NCBI GenBank assembly: GCA_012656075.1
Contig: JAAKBF010000360.1
Location: forward strand, 186,001-250,000
DNA: 64,000 nucleotides
From: Phytophthora hibernalis
Lineage: Eukaryota > Oomycota > Peronosporomycetes > Peronosporales > Peronosporaceae
Direction: 5' to 3'
Below, one piece after another: positions 1 to 10,090 of this stretch. The notes below the pieces were generated by a model. That model ran no database searches. It saw nothing but the letters and a program-made list of their open reading frames with translations, and was not told the origin of the DNA. The stretch's first letter is position 1; each line of letters starts with the position of its first letter. The position numbers and the translations under genes are program-made.

Positions 1-255
1 GGTTAGTTATCGAGTTGATTGAGCTCAACCTCCTCCTCAAATGCAATTATAGATCGTTTTTCAGTGAGGTACATTGATGCCACTTACTTCGAAGTAACTA
101 AGTTAACCACTGGCAGTACCACACGATATGTTGTTACTGATGCCAACCCCTTTGTCCTCGCCACAAGATCATGTCGCATGTGGGGCCTTTTAGTACTCAC
201 CATCCTCAGACACCTAGCGAGGGGTTATCCAGTTGTACATGTAATCCACTCGCTC

Positions 256-262
256 TCACTTC
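256..262 (+). promoter_or_regulatory. Oomycete-type initiator (Inr) upstream of gene at 278
   Basis: TCACTTC fits the oomycete initiator consensus YCAYTYY and lies 16 nt before the ATG at 278. It supports that start. A match this short is suggestive only. Confidence 0.4.
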
Positions 263-277
263 TACTCGCACGTCGGC

Positions 278-1758
278 ATGAAGCAAGCAGGTTCAGACAC
301 ACACGAGACACCAAGCCCCGAGACTTCTTCCATGAAGCGCTTCTTCCGTACGGAGGTGCGCGTACCTCTACTGTTTCTAGTGACCTTGGGGTCCTTCCTC
401 GCCACCTCAATCTACGTCAACACGAGACTTGCCAGTAACGCCGTCATCGGTCGCAGCAACAGTGTGGGGACAGCAGTCTACAACAACTCTCAACTCGACT
501 GGAAAATGGACACTGCCGCGTTTGAAAATACCGTCGCGATGCCCGCCCACCCAACGTCTCCGTACTACAGACGCCCAACCACTTTTGACAGAAGTGTGGG
601 TCGAGAGCGTGGGGTTATGGTTTGCATTCATGACGCGATGCTTAACATGGGTCTGTCACTCATTCGAGAGCTACGATGTCTGGGAAACCACGAACTCATT
701 CAGGTGTATCACTGTGGCGAACAAGAGTTATCAGCCGGATCAGTGGAACTACTTTTTCGTCTTGACAACCGTCTAGAACTCGTGGATGTATGCTCCGACC
801 TATCGTCTCGCGGTGTTATCTCCTCGGACATTGCATCCAAGTTCCGGAGTTGGTGGATCAAACCACTCGCAATGTACCACACCGACGTGCGTCATGTTGT
901 GTTGGTGGATGTAGACGATGTCATTATGAAGAACCCCGCAGTGTTGCGTGATCTCGAGGGGTACTCTACGACGGGCACCACATTTTCTACGATCGAGTGA
1001 TCCCCGGTATGAAGTTCCTGACTGGAAACGATACTGGTAAAACGTACGTTCATAAACTTCTTCACGAATTCGACTACAAGAGGTTCAACGTGTCGAAGAC
1101 CTTCGCGCCATCACAGCACATGTTCAACACCTTTGCATTCAAGGGCAAGTCCATCCACGAGATGGATTCATCGATGGTTCTAATTGACAAGGAGCGAGCA
1201 GGAAAGACCGTCATGGATATCCTGTTTTGGTTTATTACGGAGGAGCGGTTCCGCTTCACGTATTCGTGGGGCGACAAGGAGACTTTCTGGTTAGCGTTCG
1301 AGCTGGCACATACGCCGTATTTCTTTTCGCCGTGGGGTGTCAGTGTCGTGTCTTCGATGCCAAATGAAGACATGAAGAACCATCCTGACACGCTGTGTGG
1401 AAGTATCCTCCAGTACTTGCCTGTCAAAGACAACGGTAATGAGACGGCAGAAATATTGTACACGAACGGCAAGGCGTTGATTGACCCGTTCCCTCAAGGA
1501 ATCGGATTCATCCGCAAAGCCAAACAGAACAACTTGTTCAACACAATTCCGACGCACATGACACCTCGTCAAGGACGTCAGGCGGTGAATAGGACGGCGC
1601 ACCAGGGCGAGAAATTCAACACTGAATGCCTTGTCGGTATGGGCGCTGTTCGCTTGCCTGACTATTTCTCTCAAAATCTGCTGCGTCGCCGACTTCACTT
1701 TTTGGGTATTGCTATGGGTGTACTTGGTTCAGTACAGAATTGCGAGACTTACGAATAA
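278..1758 (+). CDS. Divergent GT71-like (Mnn1/Mnn2-type) glycosyltransferase, one frameshift
   Basis: Predicted type II Golgi glycosyltransferase, probably transferring a sugar from a nucleotide donor (GDP-mannose in fungal GT71 relatives) to glycoproteins or wall glycans. A membrane helix lies at about residues 28-47. The catalytic part shows VLVDVDDVIMKNP (DxD-type metal site), then MDSSMVLIDKER, which parallels ESGQLLIDR in the neighbours, and WGDKETFWLAFELA, which parallels GDKDLFRLAW. It lacks the six-cysteine stem module of the other copies, so it is an outgroup member. Two frames (278-1000 and 997-1758) join if one T is added to the T4 run at 983-986; the joined text then reads through as GTTFFYDRVI. 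This is a sequencing error or a real one-base lesion. Family assignment is good; acceptor and linkage are unknown. Confidence 0.72.
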
Positions 1759-1794
1759 ACTGCAATGGTAGATTTGAACAACAATACACATTAA

Positions 1795-3595
1795 TTAACT
1801 TACGATGCTTAACTTCTTTTGTTGTTGGATGTGCGCTGCTTCTTCTTGCAAAGTAGCGCAGATACGTTTCGAGTCCAGAGAAACTATACTCGGTAAACTC
1901 GCGCGCATAAAAGTTTGGATTTTGATGCAACGTACGTCCGCCGAAACATCGCTGCAGGCCCGTAAACTTGTTCATCGCTGCATGCTTCCGGATAATATAC
2001 TCGGAACGAGGTGATCCCTTGCGGAAGGAGACCAAGTGAGTCCAAATTGCTGGGTCTGGGTACTCATCGCCGTCGTTATTAAACATTGTGTCACTACGTG
2101 CGTTTGCAAGCATCTTTTCAGGCGAGGATCAAAATTGTGAAGCTTGGGTTCCCCTGTCAGCTTGAGCTGATTGCGATGCAAGAAGGCTATATCTCCATTC
2201 GTATCATGCTGCGCCATTGTCATTCCGCAAAAGAAGTCCCGATCATCTCGCCAGCTACAGCAGGAAGCGTTCTGATCATGTGGAACCGTGCACCGAGCTT
2301 CAGCCACGCGAAGCGGAAAAGGTCCTTATCGCCCCATGCAAGCTTAAGCTGGTAGAAATAGTTGGGCATATGAAACGCGTAGAAGGCCACGAGTGAGAGG
2401 GGCGCTGCATGTCGCTTTCGGTCGATGAGTAGCTGGCCGCTTTCCTGTTCGAACATGTCGACAAACGGTGTGTCAAGTAGTTGCCAAACAAGTGAGGTTT
2501 GGTTGATGACGAAGATCGTCTGCTCAGGATGCCAGTAATCGGGCCAAAAGAGCGCACCAGTATCTACGAACTCGCGCGTCTTGAACAGGTATCTTGGATC
2601 TCTCACGGGAACATTGTCGGCGTCCAAGAACAGCACTTGGTCAAACTTGCTGTTGTAGATGGCGTACACTTTGCTATTGAAAATCTGCGCGTGAGGATGG
2701 TGTATCACCTGGAATGTTATCTCCCGGCAGACTTGTTTCGGGCCAGATCCTTCAGTGGCTCGAGAGCTCCAGGCTCCTTGTCCATTTCATCGGCTCGCAA
2801 CCAGATCTCGATTGGTAGTCGACAACCTTGCACTTCGCGAAGTGCGCGAACTGTAGCATAAACACTAGCCACCAGTTTGGGGTAAACTGACATGACGATT
2901 CCTTGGGAAAGACTGCGATCCTTGTTGTTCGTGTTTGGCAGCGCATACCCCAGAGCAAGAGTCTTGTCGACAACAAGCTGTGCTTTTGCTCGGAAATTTG
3001 CGAAACCTGGGGCATCGACGCATCGGAAAACGGTCTTCTTGTTCCCTTTGTCACAAGTACGCTTCATCACCATGAACCTCTCGTGGGAATCCATGTCCTC
3101 CACCTCACAGTAGCCGGCTGTGCCGTCAGGTATTGTGCTGTTACAGTCTTGGTCATTTTGGGGTTCACGATCTCCATTCGGGCTGCATTCTGCCGTAGCT
3201 CGCCATCCGAGACACTTCAAATGCCGTCTCTGCGAGGAGTTCGAGGGTAAATCCACAACGCTGTGAGGGTCGACATTGACTGCTGGCAACAACTTTTCCT
3301 TCTTGGTCGTGGAAGCCGGGTCTTGAATTTTGGCTTGGGTTGTGCTGCTGTTAGACACTTGAGGTCGCAGTGAAAGCCCACTGCGCTGGAATATACGTTC
3401 ACCGAAGCTGTTTTGCATCGCGTCCGAGTTTCGCAACGTCCACGTGACAATTAGTCCAGTATATAGTACGCTGGTGAGCAACAGAGCGGCCAGTAGGATA
3501 TGTCTCCAGCGTAGCGTCCTCGGTGTATTTGACTCACGACGCGGCCTCATCGCAGCGTCTGAATGGCGCTGAGGGTGAAGACGATATTTCAGCAA
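1795..3595 (-). CDS. GT71-like alpha-mannosyltransferase, subfamily II, frameshifted
   Basis: Type II membrane glycosyltransferase. The start is the ATG at 3595, or possibly the inner ATG at 3550, just before the helix WRHILLAALLLTSVLYTGL. The six-cysteine stem module has the standard spacing. The catalytic domain has VYPKLVASVYATVRAL, the metal motif FLDADNVPVRDP, FWPDYWHP, EQESGQLLIDRKRH, WGDKDLFRFAWLKL and FCGMTMAQHD. The C-terminus has SFSGLETYLRYFA. Four frame changes interrupt it. Three are single-base losses in homopolymers: G run at 2723-2725, T run at 2229-2232 and A run at 2115-2118 (each seen as its complement on the + strand). A fourth near 1852 restores a normal EEAAHIQQQ-type tail ending at 1795. 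It is transcribed convergently with the 278 gene. The protein is probably functional if the indels are errors; otherwise it is a pseudogene. Confidence 0.75.
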
Positions 3596-4254
3596 TGGTC
3601 TTGGGATAAGGTGGGCTGATGCTACTGATACCGAAAAAACACCCTCGATGAAAAAAACATTGATCTGTGTCCCCGTCGTTTACACCCGGGCGGGATGGAT
3701 GTCTTCTGCCTCAAATCCTGAAATCTCAAAGTGCCTCAGGGAAATGAACGTCCTGAATTCCCTCGAAACATGTGCAAACGTGGTTGGTGTCATCGTAATC
3801 AAAGCCTCGGCCTAAGCCAGCGTTGGGACCAAATAAAGAGCGGCAGCCATTTCCTCCGTCGCGGGCCCATGATGCACCAGTATGCACATCAAACTGCAAC
3901 AGGGAGAGCACTGACGTGGGCTCCGTAACGGCTGGATATCCAATTTATCAGCTATGAGAGATACGTTACCCAATTTCAATATTTAGATATAAACAGGAAC
4001 CAAGGGCTCCCTTGCTATCGTGTGCGACACATTACAGAGTTCCCCGGCAAAGGGAGAAAGGTGGGATCAATAAGTTCTTTCAGGTTAAAAGATTTGCAAA
4101 CAGATTTGTTTCGCGGTAGAGCAAGGCTTTGTGACAGATGTACTAATTTGGCAAGGTAAATAACTGATTACGGTTCTCCCTTTGCCGGGAACTCTGTAGG
4201 TTGAATTTCGGGTTGGACACGATGATATATTCCGGCGACCGCTCAAATTAGGTC
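3596..4254. other. Intergenic region between divergent GT71 genes
   Basis: It separates the minus-strand gene ending at 3595 from the plus-strand gene starting at 4283. The only structure I see is the MITE at 4035-4196. No convincing coding sequence is present. Confidence 0.5.
4035..4196. mobile_element. MITE with 23-24 bp terminal inverted repeats and TA target duplication
   Basis: The left end CAGAGTTCCCCGGCAAAGGG (4035 on) is the inverse of the right end, which finishes CCGGGAACTCTG at 4196. The arms extend 23-24 bp and differ by one G. Both ends are flanked by TA (4033-4034 and 4197-4198), the target-site duplication of Tc1/mariner-type elements. The 162-bp body has no coding capacity. 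This is a non-autonomous element inserted in the bidirectional promoter region between two glycosyltransferase genes. Confidence 0.75.
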
Positions 4255-4261
4255 TCATTCC
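4255..4261 (+). promoter_or_regulatory. Oomycete-type initiator (Inr) upstream of gene at 4283
   Basis: TCATTCC, a perfect YCAYTYY match, lies 22 nt before the ATG at 4283. The spacing is typical for an oomycete transcription start and supports the chosen start codon. Confidence 0.5.
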
Positions 4262-4282
4262 GCTTCTCCTCGACTTGGGCCA

Positions 4283-5943
4283 ATGCAGCAGAGTTCGACA
4301 ATCGCCGGCCGCTGGCTCGCGCGGATTCTGGTCCTCAGTATCTCACTCGACGCTTTACTACTGCTGTTTGTGTGGTCCGACACCCAGGAGTCGACGACCA
4401 CGGGGGACACGCAACAACATGTGCAGCTAATAAGAAGCGACCTCAATGTGGGAGAGGGGTCCATCTCCGTCAACTCGTCGCAGCTTAACACGTCGACTGT
4501 AACAACTCAAGCGTCCTCCGAGACAATGTTGAGAGCCTTCCTGGACAGCGACGGGCCGTCCACCTTGGGCATCCCCAGGTTCTCGTGTCTCGGGTGGCGT
4601 CAGACGGGCGGATGCAGCCCCGACGGTCCACGAGAACCCGACCACGACGCCAGCTGCAGTACCAACATTAAGGCTGGCGCGTCCGGCTACTGTCTACTTC
4701 ACAATGAGGACACGGGGAGGACGCACAGGCCATGCGCCTCAATTGTTCGTCATTGAAGGACGAAATAAGATTCAACTGTCGTCAAGCGGCCGACTTTGCG
4801 CGTGTCGCACCGCAGGTGGACGCCTTGATGGCTGTAAAGATACAGGAGGACACTTCCAAACAGGAGGAGGTGGACAGAGCACCCAAGAACGGCGTGTTGA
4901 TGGTCATGTACCCGAAGCTGCTCTCCAGCGTCTACGCCACCGTCAGGCTGCTGCGCTCTTACAACTTCTCGTTGCCTATGGAGTTGTGGTACCTCGAGAA
5001 AGAAATGGGTGCGAATCCGCTGAATGACTCGCACGTGTTGCAGTCACTGGTGGACGAGTATGGACCCATCTCGCTGCGTGGAATTGATGAAGGAGACGTT
5101 GACGGGTTCAACTCGAAGGTCTACGCACTGGCCCACTCCGAACTCGATCAGGTGCTGTTTCTCGATGCTGACAATTCGCCGGTGAAAGATCCGACCTACT
5201 TGTTTTCAGCACCGGAGTTTGTTGAAAGCGGTGCTATCTTCTGGCCGGACTTCTGGCACCCGGCGAACACCATCTTCAACATCAAAAAGGAGAGTTTGCT
5301 ATGGGAACTGGTTGACACACCGTTTGTGGATATGTTCGAGCAGGAGAGCGGCCAGCTACTGATTGATCGACGTAGAGCAGCCGTAGCGCTGGAAATCGTG
5401 CAATTATTGGCGCTGCGCCAGCCTGACCATTTTGAACGATTGAAACTCCTACATGGTGACAAAGACCTCTTTCGCTTGGCGTGGCTGAAGACGAACACAT
5501 CGTTCCACATGATCCAGACACCTGTCGCAGCTGCCGGTATGGTCAAGAGTAAGCAGTTCTGTGGTATGACGATGGTGCAGCACGACCCGCAAGGTGAAGT
5601 GCTCTTCCTCCACCACAACGGCAATAAATTGATTGGTGACGAGGAGTCCAGTAACACTCGTGTCTGGACGCACCTCCAGTCGTTCATATTTCCAGATAAC
5701 CTCGCTTCGCTCAACTCGAACACCACGGAGCGATATGAGTATATGACGACCTACTATCACGTGCATATCTTCGGCGGTGGCATATTCCGAGGCTTCCCGA
5801 TGTGCTATGGCGACAACAAGATGAAGTCCGAATTCTATCGAACTACATCATGGGACGATCTTCCGTACCGCGACCTCGAAGATCGACTGCACGATTTCGC
5901 CCAGGAGGCAGGCGCTCTTGAGGAATCCAGCGAGAACAAGTAA
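4283..5943 (+). CDS. GT71-like alpha-mannosyltransferase, subfamily I, one frameshift
   Basis: About 554 residues when joined. Short cytosolic tail, membrane helix at about 13-31 (RILVLSISLDALLLLFVW), serine/threonine-rich stem, six-cysteine module beginning FSCLGWRQTGGC, then the catalytic domain. Key motifs are MYPKLLSSVYATVRLL, FLDADNSPVKDP (DxD), FWPDFWHP, EQESGQLLIDRRRA, HGDKDLFRLAWLKT and FCGMTMVQHD. The subfamily I tail has CYGDNKMKSEFYRTT and DLEDRLHDFAQEA. The frame changes at the G4 run 4714-4717; one extra G gives continuous TGEDAQAMRLNC text matching the gene at 12395-14111. Predicted role is Golgi mannosylation of secreted or wall glycoproteins. The donor and linkage are inferred from the family only. 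Confidence 0.8.
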
Positions 5944-6430
5944 ACTTGCCATATTAATTTATTCAACGTAACATAGATTCCATTTTGAGAAATTCAGTCG
6001 CTGCTCGTAGCTGTTTGGCAATGTGGCTCGTTGCGATGAGCTAACACCCCGGATTCTTGTAGAAGCCAAACGTCACGAAAAGGGTAGAAAATTGAATCTG
6101 AGCCGAGGTGTAGCTACCGCAGTGTTATGTTGCGGTATCGAGCTCTGGTGTCTTGGAAGTGAAATAGGCAACACTTGTTAAATATTTCAACTTTGCTGCA
6201 CTACATACGGACTGATCTCGCTGTTCTGTTCCGACAAGTGTGGGCACATCTTCAGTAGATGTAGTGGATTGTCCCGAGAAGCTTTCATTGGTGAGCTGAG
6301 AGATGTGTATGACAACTTGTCATTGGCAAGCATTTTTGTTGGATACATGTTGGCACATTGTTATCGCCTCACGCCGAGGGAAGAGCTGCCATGCCGTCTT
6401 GATATTTACAAACAGCAGCATTTCCGTAAT
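5944..6430. other. Intergenic, convergent gene ends
   Basis: About 490 bp between the stops of a plus-strand and a minus-strand glycosyltransferase gene. I see no repeat, RNA or coding signal here. Confidence 0.4.
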
Positions 6431-8373
6431 TTAGTCTCCAACATTTCTTGTTGCCGGGATCTGAGCATCGTTCTGATTGGCGTGAACAACTTGAGCAGCT
6501 TCCATAGCAAACCTACGCATTTGATTTTCGAGACTACCAAAACTAAGGTTTGCGAAGGCTTGGGAGTAGAAGTGCTCGTTCATTTCCAGCATATCTGCCA
6601 CGCCGTAGCATGTCTGACCCTTGGTAAATCCATCAAGGGAAGAATGCACATCGATTTTGTAGTATATACGTTTGAAGTATTCCGGAAGGACAGAAGGTGC
6701 GTCCAGTATGCTGCGTCGGGGTATCCGTCATCTTCAGGTTGATCCAGTGTTGGAGAAGGTGGCATGGCACCATTTCGAAGTTCCTCATCGATTTCTTTAA
6801 ATGTGGGCTTTGAGCGCCCGTCAGACGGAGTAGACAACAACTTTTGCTTTGCACGAAGTGCAGCAGCGGTCCTCGGATTTTGGCGCTTGGGTTCACCGAC
6901 AAGCTTGCGCGTGTTACGGTGCAAGAAGAGTACGTCGCCGTTTGCATCGTGCTGCACCATTGTCATTCCACAAAAGGAATTGTTAAAAGCCTTGCCAGCG
7001 ACGGCGGGTGGTGTATCAATCATGTGGAACGGTGCCTTGAGTTTGAGCCACGCCAGCCGAAAAGATCCTTGTCGCCGTGGACAAGCTCAAACGTTTTGAG
7101 GTGGTTGGGTGAGTGGAAAGTGTAGAACTTGACAAGCTCCAGTGGGGCAGCATGACGTCGTCTGTCAATCACTAGTTGCCCACTCTCCTGTTCAAACATA
7201 TTCACAAAGGTTGATCCAGCAGCTCCCACAGCAGAGACTGTCCGTGAATATTGAAAATCGTGTGTCTCGGATGCCAAAAATCCGGCCAGAAAATTGCACC
7301 AGTCTCCAAGTACTCTCTCGTGTCAAACAAGAAGCTCGGATCTCTCACCGGGACATTGTCCGAGTCCAGAAACAACACGTGATCAAAGAAACTATGATAA
7401 ATCGCAAACACTTTTGCGCCGAACCCCGTCGCCTTCTTGTCGTCAATCTCCTGAAACGAAATCCTGCCGTTCGCCATCGCAGCCAACTGCTGCAACGGCA
7501 CCATCGATCCAGGAACTCCCTGCATCTCTTTCGGTCGATACCACAGCTCAATAGGCAGTTCACAGCTTACAACGTCTCGCAACGCTCGGATCGACGCGTA
7601 GGCACTCGGAACCATCTTCGGATACACCACCATAACAATTCCTCGTGTACCCATCTCACCCCTTGCCCATTCGGCAACGTAAAAATCGGTAGCAATGCTT
7701 GAATCACTGCTTCTTTTGCTTTCAACGGGAAATTCACGAAATCTTCAGCGTCGAAACACCGGAACTGGGCTTCAGGACGCACACTGCGACAATAGCGGCG
7801 CATAACACGAAACCGCTCCTTGGTGTCTCGGTCCTCCACCTCGCAGTATCCCGACCGCATGTGCTGCACCATCATGTGGCATGGTTTGTCCAGATGCGGC
7901 AGCCTCGGGCCGTGCGGACTGCAGTCGTCTGTGGCTCGCCAGCCTACGCAGTGCAGCGAGCGCCTTTTCTGCTGGTTCTGTGGCAACATCTTGACGTTGC
8001 GTGCGTGTTCCTCTGCTTGTTCAATTGCAGTTGCATCCGATTCGACAGTGGATGGCACAAGTTCCTGTTCGGTAGAGAGCTCCTCATTGGAGGGGCGAGT
8101 GTACAGGATGAAGGTGAGCAACCCACATACGTAGAGCACACCACAGTAGAGCAGTAGCCTCGGCCAGCGACAGGAGCGACTGGTGGAGCGACTGTGGCGA
8201 GGTAGCGAGGAGGCATCTCGCAGTCGTGACGCCATTGCTGACTCAAATGGGTTAGATCGTCTTTGACAGGTTCTGATCGTCTCAGTCGTCTTTTCAGCCA
8301 ATCGAAATGCAGAGCTTGACACGTATCGAGTCAGCCGTTGCGTGCTGGCTCTTGCTTCAGTTGAGCCCGACAT
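6431..8373 (-). CDS. GT71-like alpha-mannosyltransferase, subfamily II, multiple frameshifts
   Basis: The translation start is at 8373, or more likely the ATG at 8235 (MASRLRDASS), which puts the membrane helix LLLYCGVLYVCGLLTFILY at the usual distance. The stem has the six-cysteine module (CVGWRATDDC ... GYCEVED). Catalytic motifs: VYPKMVPSAYASIRAL, FLDSDNVPVRDP (DSD in place of DAD), FWPDFWHP, EQESGQLVIDRRRH, HGDKDLF, FCGMTMVQHD, and a C-terminal LENQMRRFAMEAA. Four single-base losses break the frame: near the C4 run 7659-7662, the A3 run 7206-7208, the G at 7059, and about 6664. All but the last sit in or beside short homopolymers. Every conserved motif is present in one frame or another. 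I therefore favour sequence error over decay, but a pseudogene cannot be excluded. Confidence 0.7.
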
Positions 8374-8374
8374 A
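8236..8374. promoter_or_regulatory. Putative bidirectional promoter between two GT71 genes
   Basis: Only about 139 bp separates the preferred start of the minus-strand gene (8235) from the ATG of the plus-strand gene (8375). The two genes are head-to-head paralogues. If the longer start at 8373 were used, the genes would touch. No clear initiator match was found on either strand. Confidence 0.4.
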
Positions 8375-10027
8375 ATGGAATGGCGATCTTCGCCCTCGTC
8401 TCACGCCCAAGCAGTTAAAAGATCTCCACTCCACTCCTCTGCCCGTCGCTGGTTGCTGTATTTGCTGGTACTAAGCTCCATCTCGTACGCGTCGCTGCTG
8501 CTGGTCTGGTCCAGTGACTCGCTCTCCTCGCCGAATCGCAGCTCGATCCGCTCGGTTGCTATCAGTAATGACTCACAATTGCTGCTAAACAAGGTGCAAA
8601 CGCTTCCAGTAGGTGACATAAAGGAGAGAAGTTTCCGCTGCATTGGATGGCGTGCAACACAGGACTGTACGCCGTTTGGGCCTCGAGACCTCACACGAGA
8701 CCAGCCCTGCAGTAGGACCGTGTACAATTCACCTGCTGGCTACTGCGAAGTGGAGGACACGCAGTCGGGAGAACGGTTCCAGGTGATGAGGCGGCACTGT
8801 ACTAGTCTCGTTCATGCAGCTCGGTTTCGCTGCCAGGATGCGTTGGCGTTTGTGGATTTTCGAGTGAAGGCACGTAAAGCAGTTGAGAAGGCTCTCGATC
8901 CTGGGTTTGCGTTGCCGAACGTGGTGATAAACGCAAACGATCAGCCGAAAGATGGCATTGTGATTGTGGTGTATCCGAAACTTGTGGCAAGCGCCTACGC
9001 GCTGATTCGTACTCTTCGCCAAGTTTTGAACTGCAAGCTGCCAATTGAACTTTGGTACTGCCCCCAAGAACTCTACAGCTTCCCTGGTCCTCTTATGCCG
9101 CTGAAGTACTTGGTTGATTCCGACCCCACGATCTGTTTTAAAACAATCGATGATACTCGTGCGATGGGCTTCGGGGCAAAAGTATTTTCCATCTACCATA
9201 GCTCGCTGGATCGCGTGCTGTTTCTTGATGCAGATAATTTTCCAGTTCGAGATCCAAGTTTTCTGTTTGAGACTGCAGAATTTGAAAGCACTGGTGCGGT
9301 ATTTTGGCCGGATTACTGGCATCCGAAGAATACAATTTTCAATATCCATGAGAAATCGATGCTCTGGGAGCTACTTGACATGCCGTACCCTGACATGTTC
9401 GAGCAAGAGAGCGGACAGCTACTTATTGACCGACGAAAGCACGCAGTACCTTTGAAGTTGGCGTTCTTCTACATGTTTCATCGGCCAAATTTCTTCGACA
9501 AACTCAAGGTGGCTCACGGCGACAAAGACCTCTTCCGATTTGCCTGGCTCAAGCTTGGGGCCTCCTTTCATCTGGTTCAGGTTCCGCCAGCGGTAGCTGG
9601 AAAGGTCATTGACGACACGTTTTGTGGCATGACAATGGTTCAGCATGATGCAGCGGGTGACGCTCTCTTTCTCCATCGAAACCAGTTCAAGCTAACAGGA
9701 AAACTTGCTGGTGTCAAAAAAGAGAGGCACCTGAGGTTGATGGACTGCCGGATCCTGCCATCTGGATGCACCTGCTTTCGTTCAACAACACATTCCCTTG
9801 AACACTACGTTATTGATGCATACAGAGCCGAACCATCGTTTCCAAAGTCGCAGAGCTGCTTTGGAAAGCGCAAACTCGATAAGGATCGCCATTTTGTTAG
9901 TCAAGAATTCAACTCTCTAAGTTTCTCAGGTTTGGAGGGCACTGTACGTCGATTTGCATTGGAAGCCGTTGCTTTGCTACCTGCTAGCCACAACGCCGAC
10001 ACCAAACGACATAGACTTATTGAATAA
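8375..10027 (+). CDS. GT71-like alpha-mannosyltransferase, subfamily II
   Basis: The best-preserved subfamily II copy. I start at the ATG at 8375 (MEWRSSPSSH); an in-frame ATG also exists at 8342. Membrane helix WLLYLLVLSSISYASLLLVW. Six-cysteine stem module: FRCIGWRATQDC, then C, GYCEVED, C and FRC. Catalytic motifs are VYPKLVASAYALIRTL, FLDADNFPVRDP, FWPDYWHP, EQESGQLLIDRRKH, HGDKDLFRFAWLKL and FCGMTMVQHD. From about 9716 to 9797 the reading is in the wrong frame. An alternative frame there gives the family text LPDPAIWMHLLSF, so an A missing from the A6 run at 9716-9721 is compensated near the CCC at 9795-9797. The frame then recovers into SFSGLEGTVRRFALEA. Predicted Golgi enzyme, head-to-head with the preceding gene. 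Confidence 0.82.
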   Translation: MEWRSSPSSHAQAVKRSPLHSSARRWLLYLLVLSSISYASLLLVWSSDSLSSPNRSSIRSVAISNDSQLLLNKVQTLPVGDIKERSFRCIGWRATQDCTPFGPRDLTRDQPCSRTVYNSPAGYCEVEDTQSGERFQVMRRHCTSLVHAARFRCQDALAFVDFRVKARKAVEKALDPGFALPNVVINANDQPKDGIVIVVYPKLVASAYALIRTLRQVLNCKLPIELWYCPQELYSFPGPLMPLKYLVDSDPTICFKTIDDTRAMGFGAKVFSIYHSSLDRVLFLDADNFPVRDPSFLFETAEFESTGAVFWPDYWHPKNTIFNIHEKSMLWELLDMPYPDMFEQESGQLLIDRRKHAVPLKLAFFYMFHRPNFFDKLKVAHGDKDLFRFAWLKLGASFHLVQVPPAVAGKVIDDTFCGMTMVQHDAAGDALFLHRNQFKLTGKLAGVKKERHLRLMDCRILPSGCTCFRSTTHSLEHYVIDAYRAEPSFPKSQSCFGKRKLDKDRHFVSQEFNSLSFSGLEGTVRRFALEAVALLPASHNADTKRHRLIE

Positions 10028-10090
10028 ATTGTACAAAGTACTACAATTGAGTACGCTTCGTGCAATGTGCAGCCTAGCTACGATAGTGCA

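Noticed and set aside
4704..5034. Alternative-frame open readings inside the glycosyltransferase gene
   Set aside because: They overlap the conserved catalytic domain in other phases and lack any conserved motif.
8729..9349. 206-residue antisense frame
   Set aside because: A shadow of the conserved glycosyltransferase coding sequence on the plus strand.
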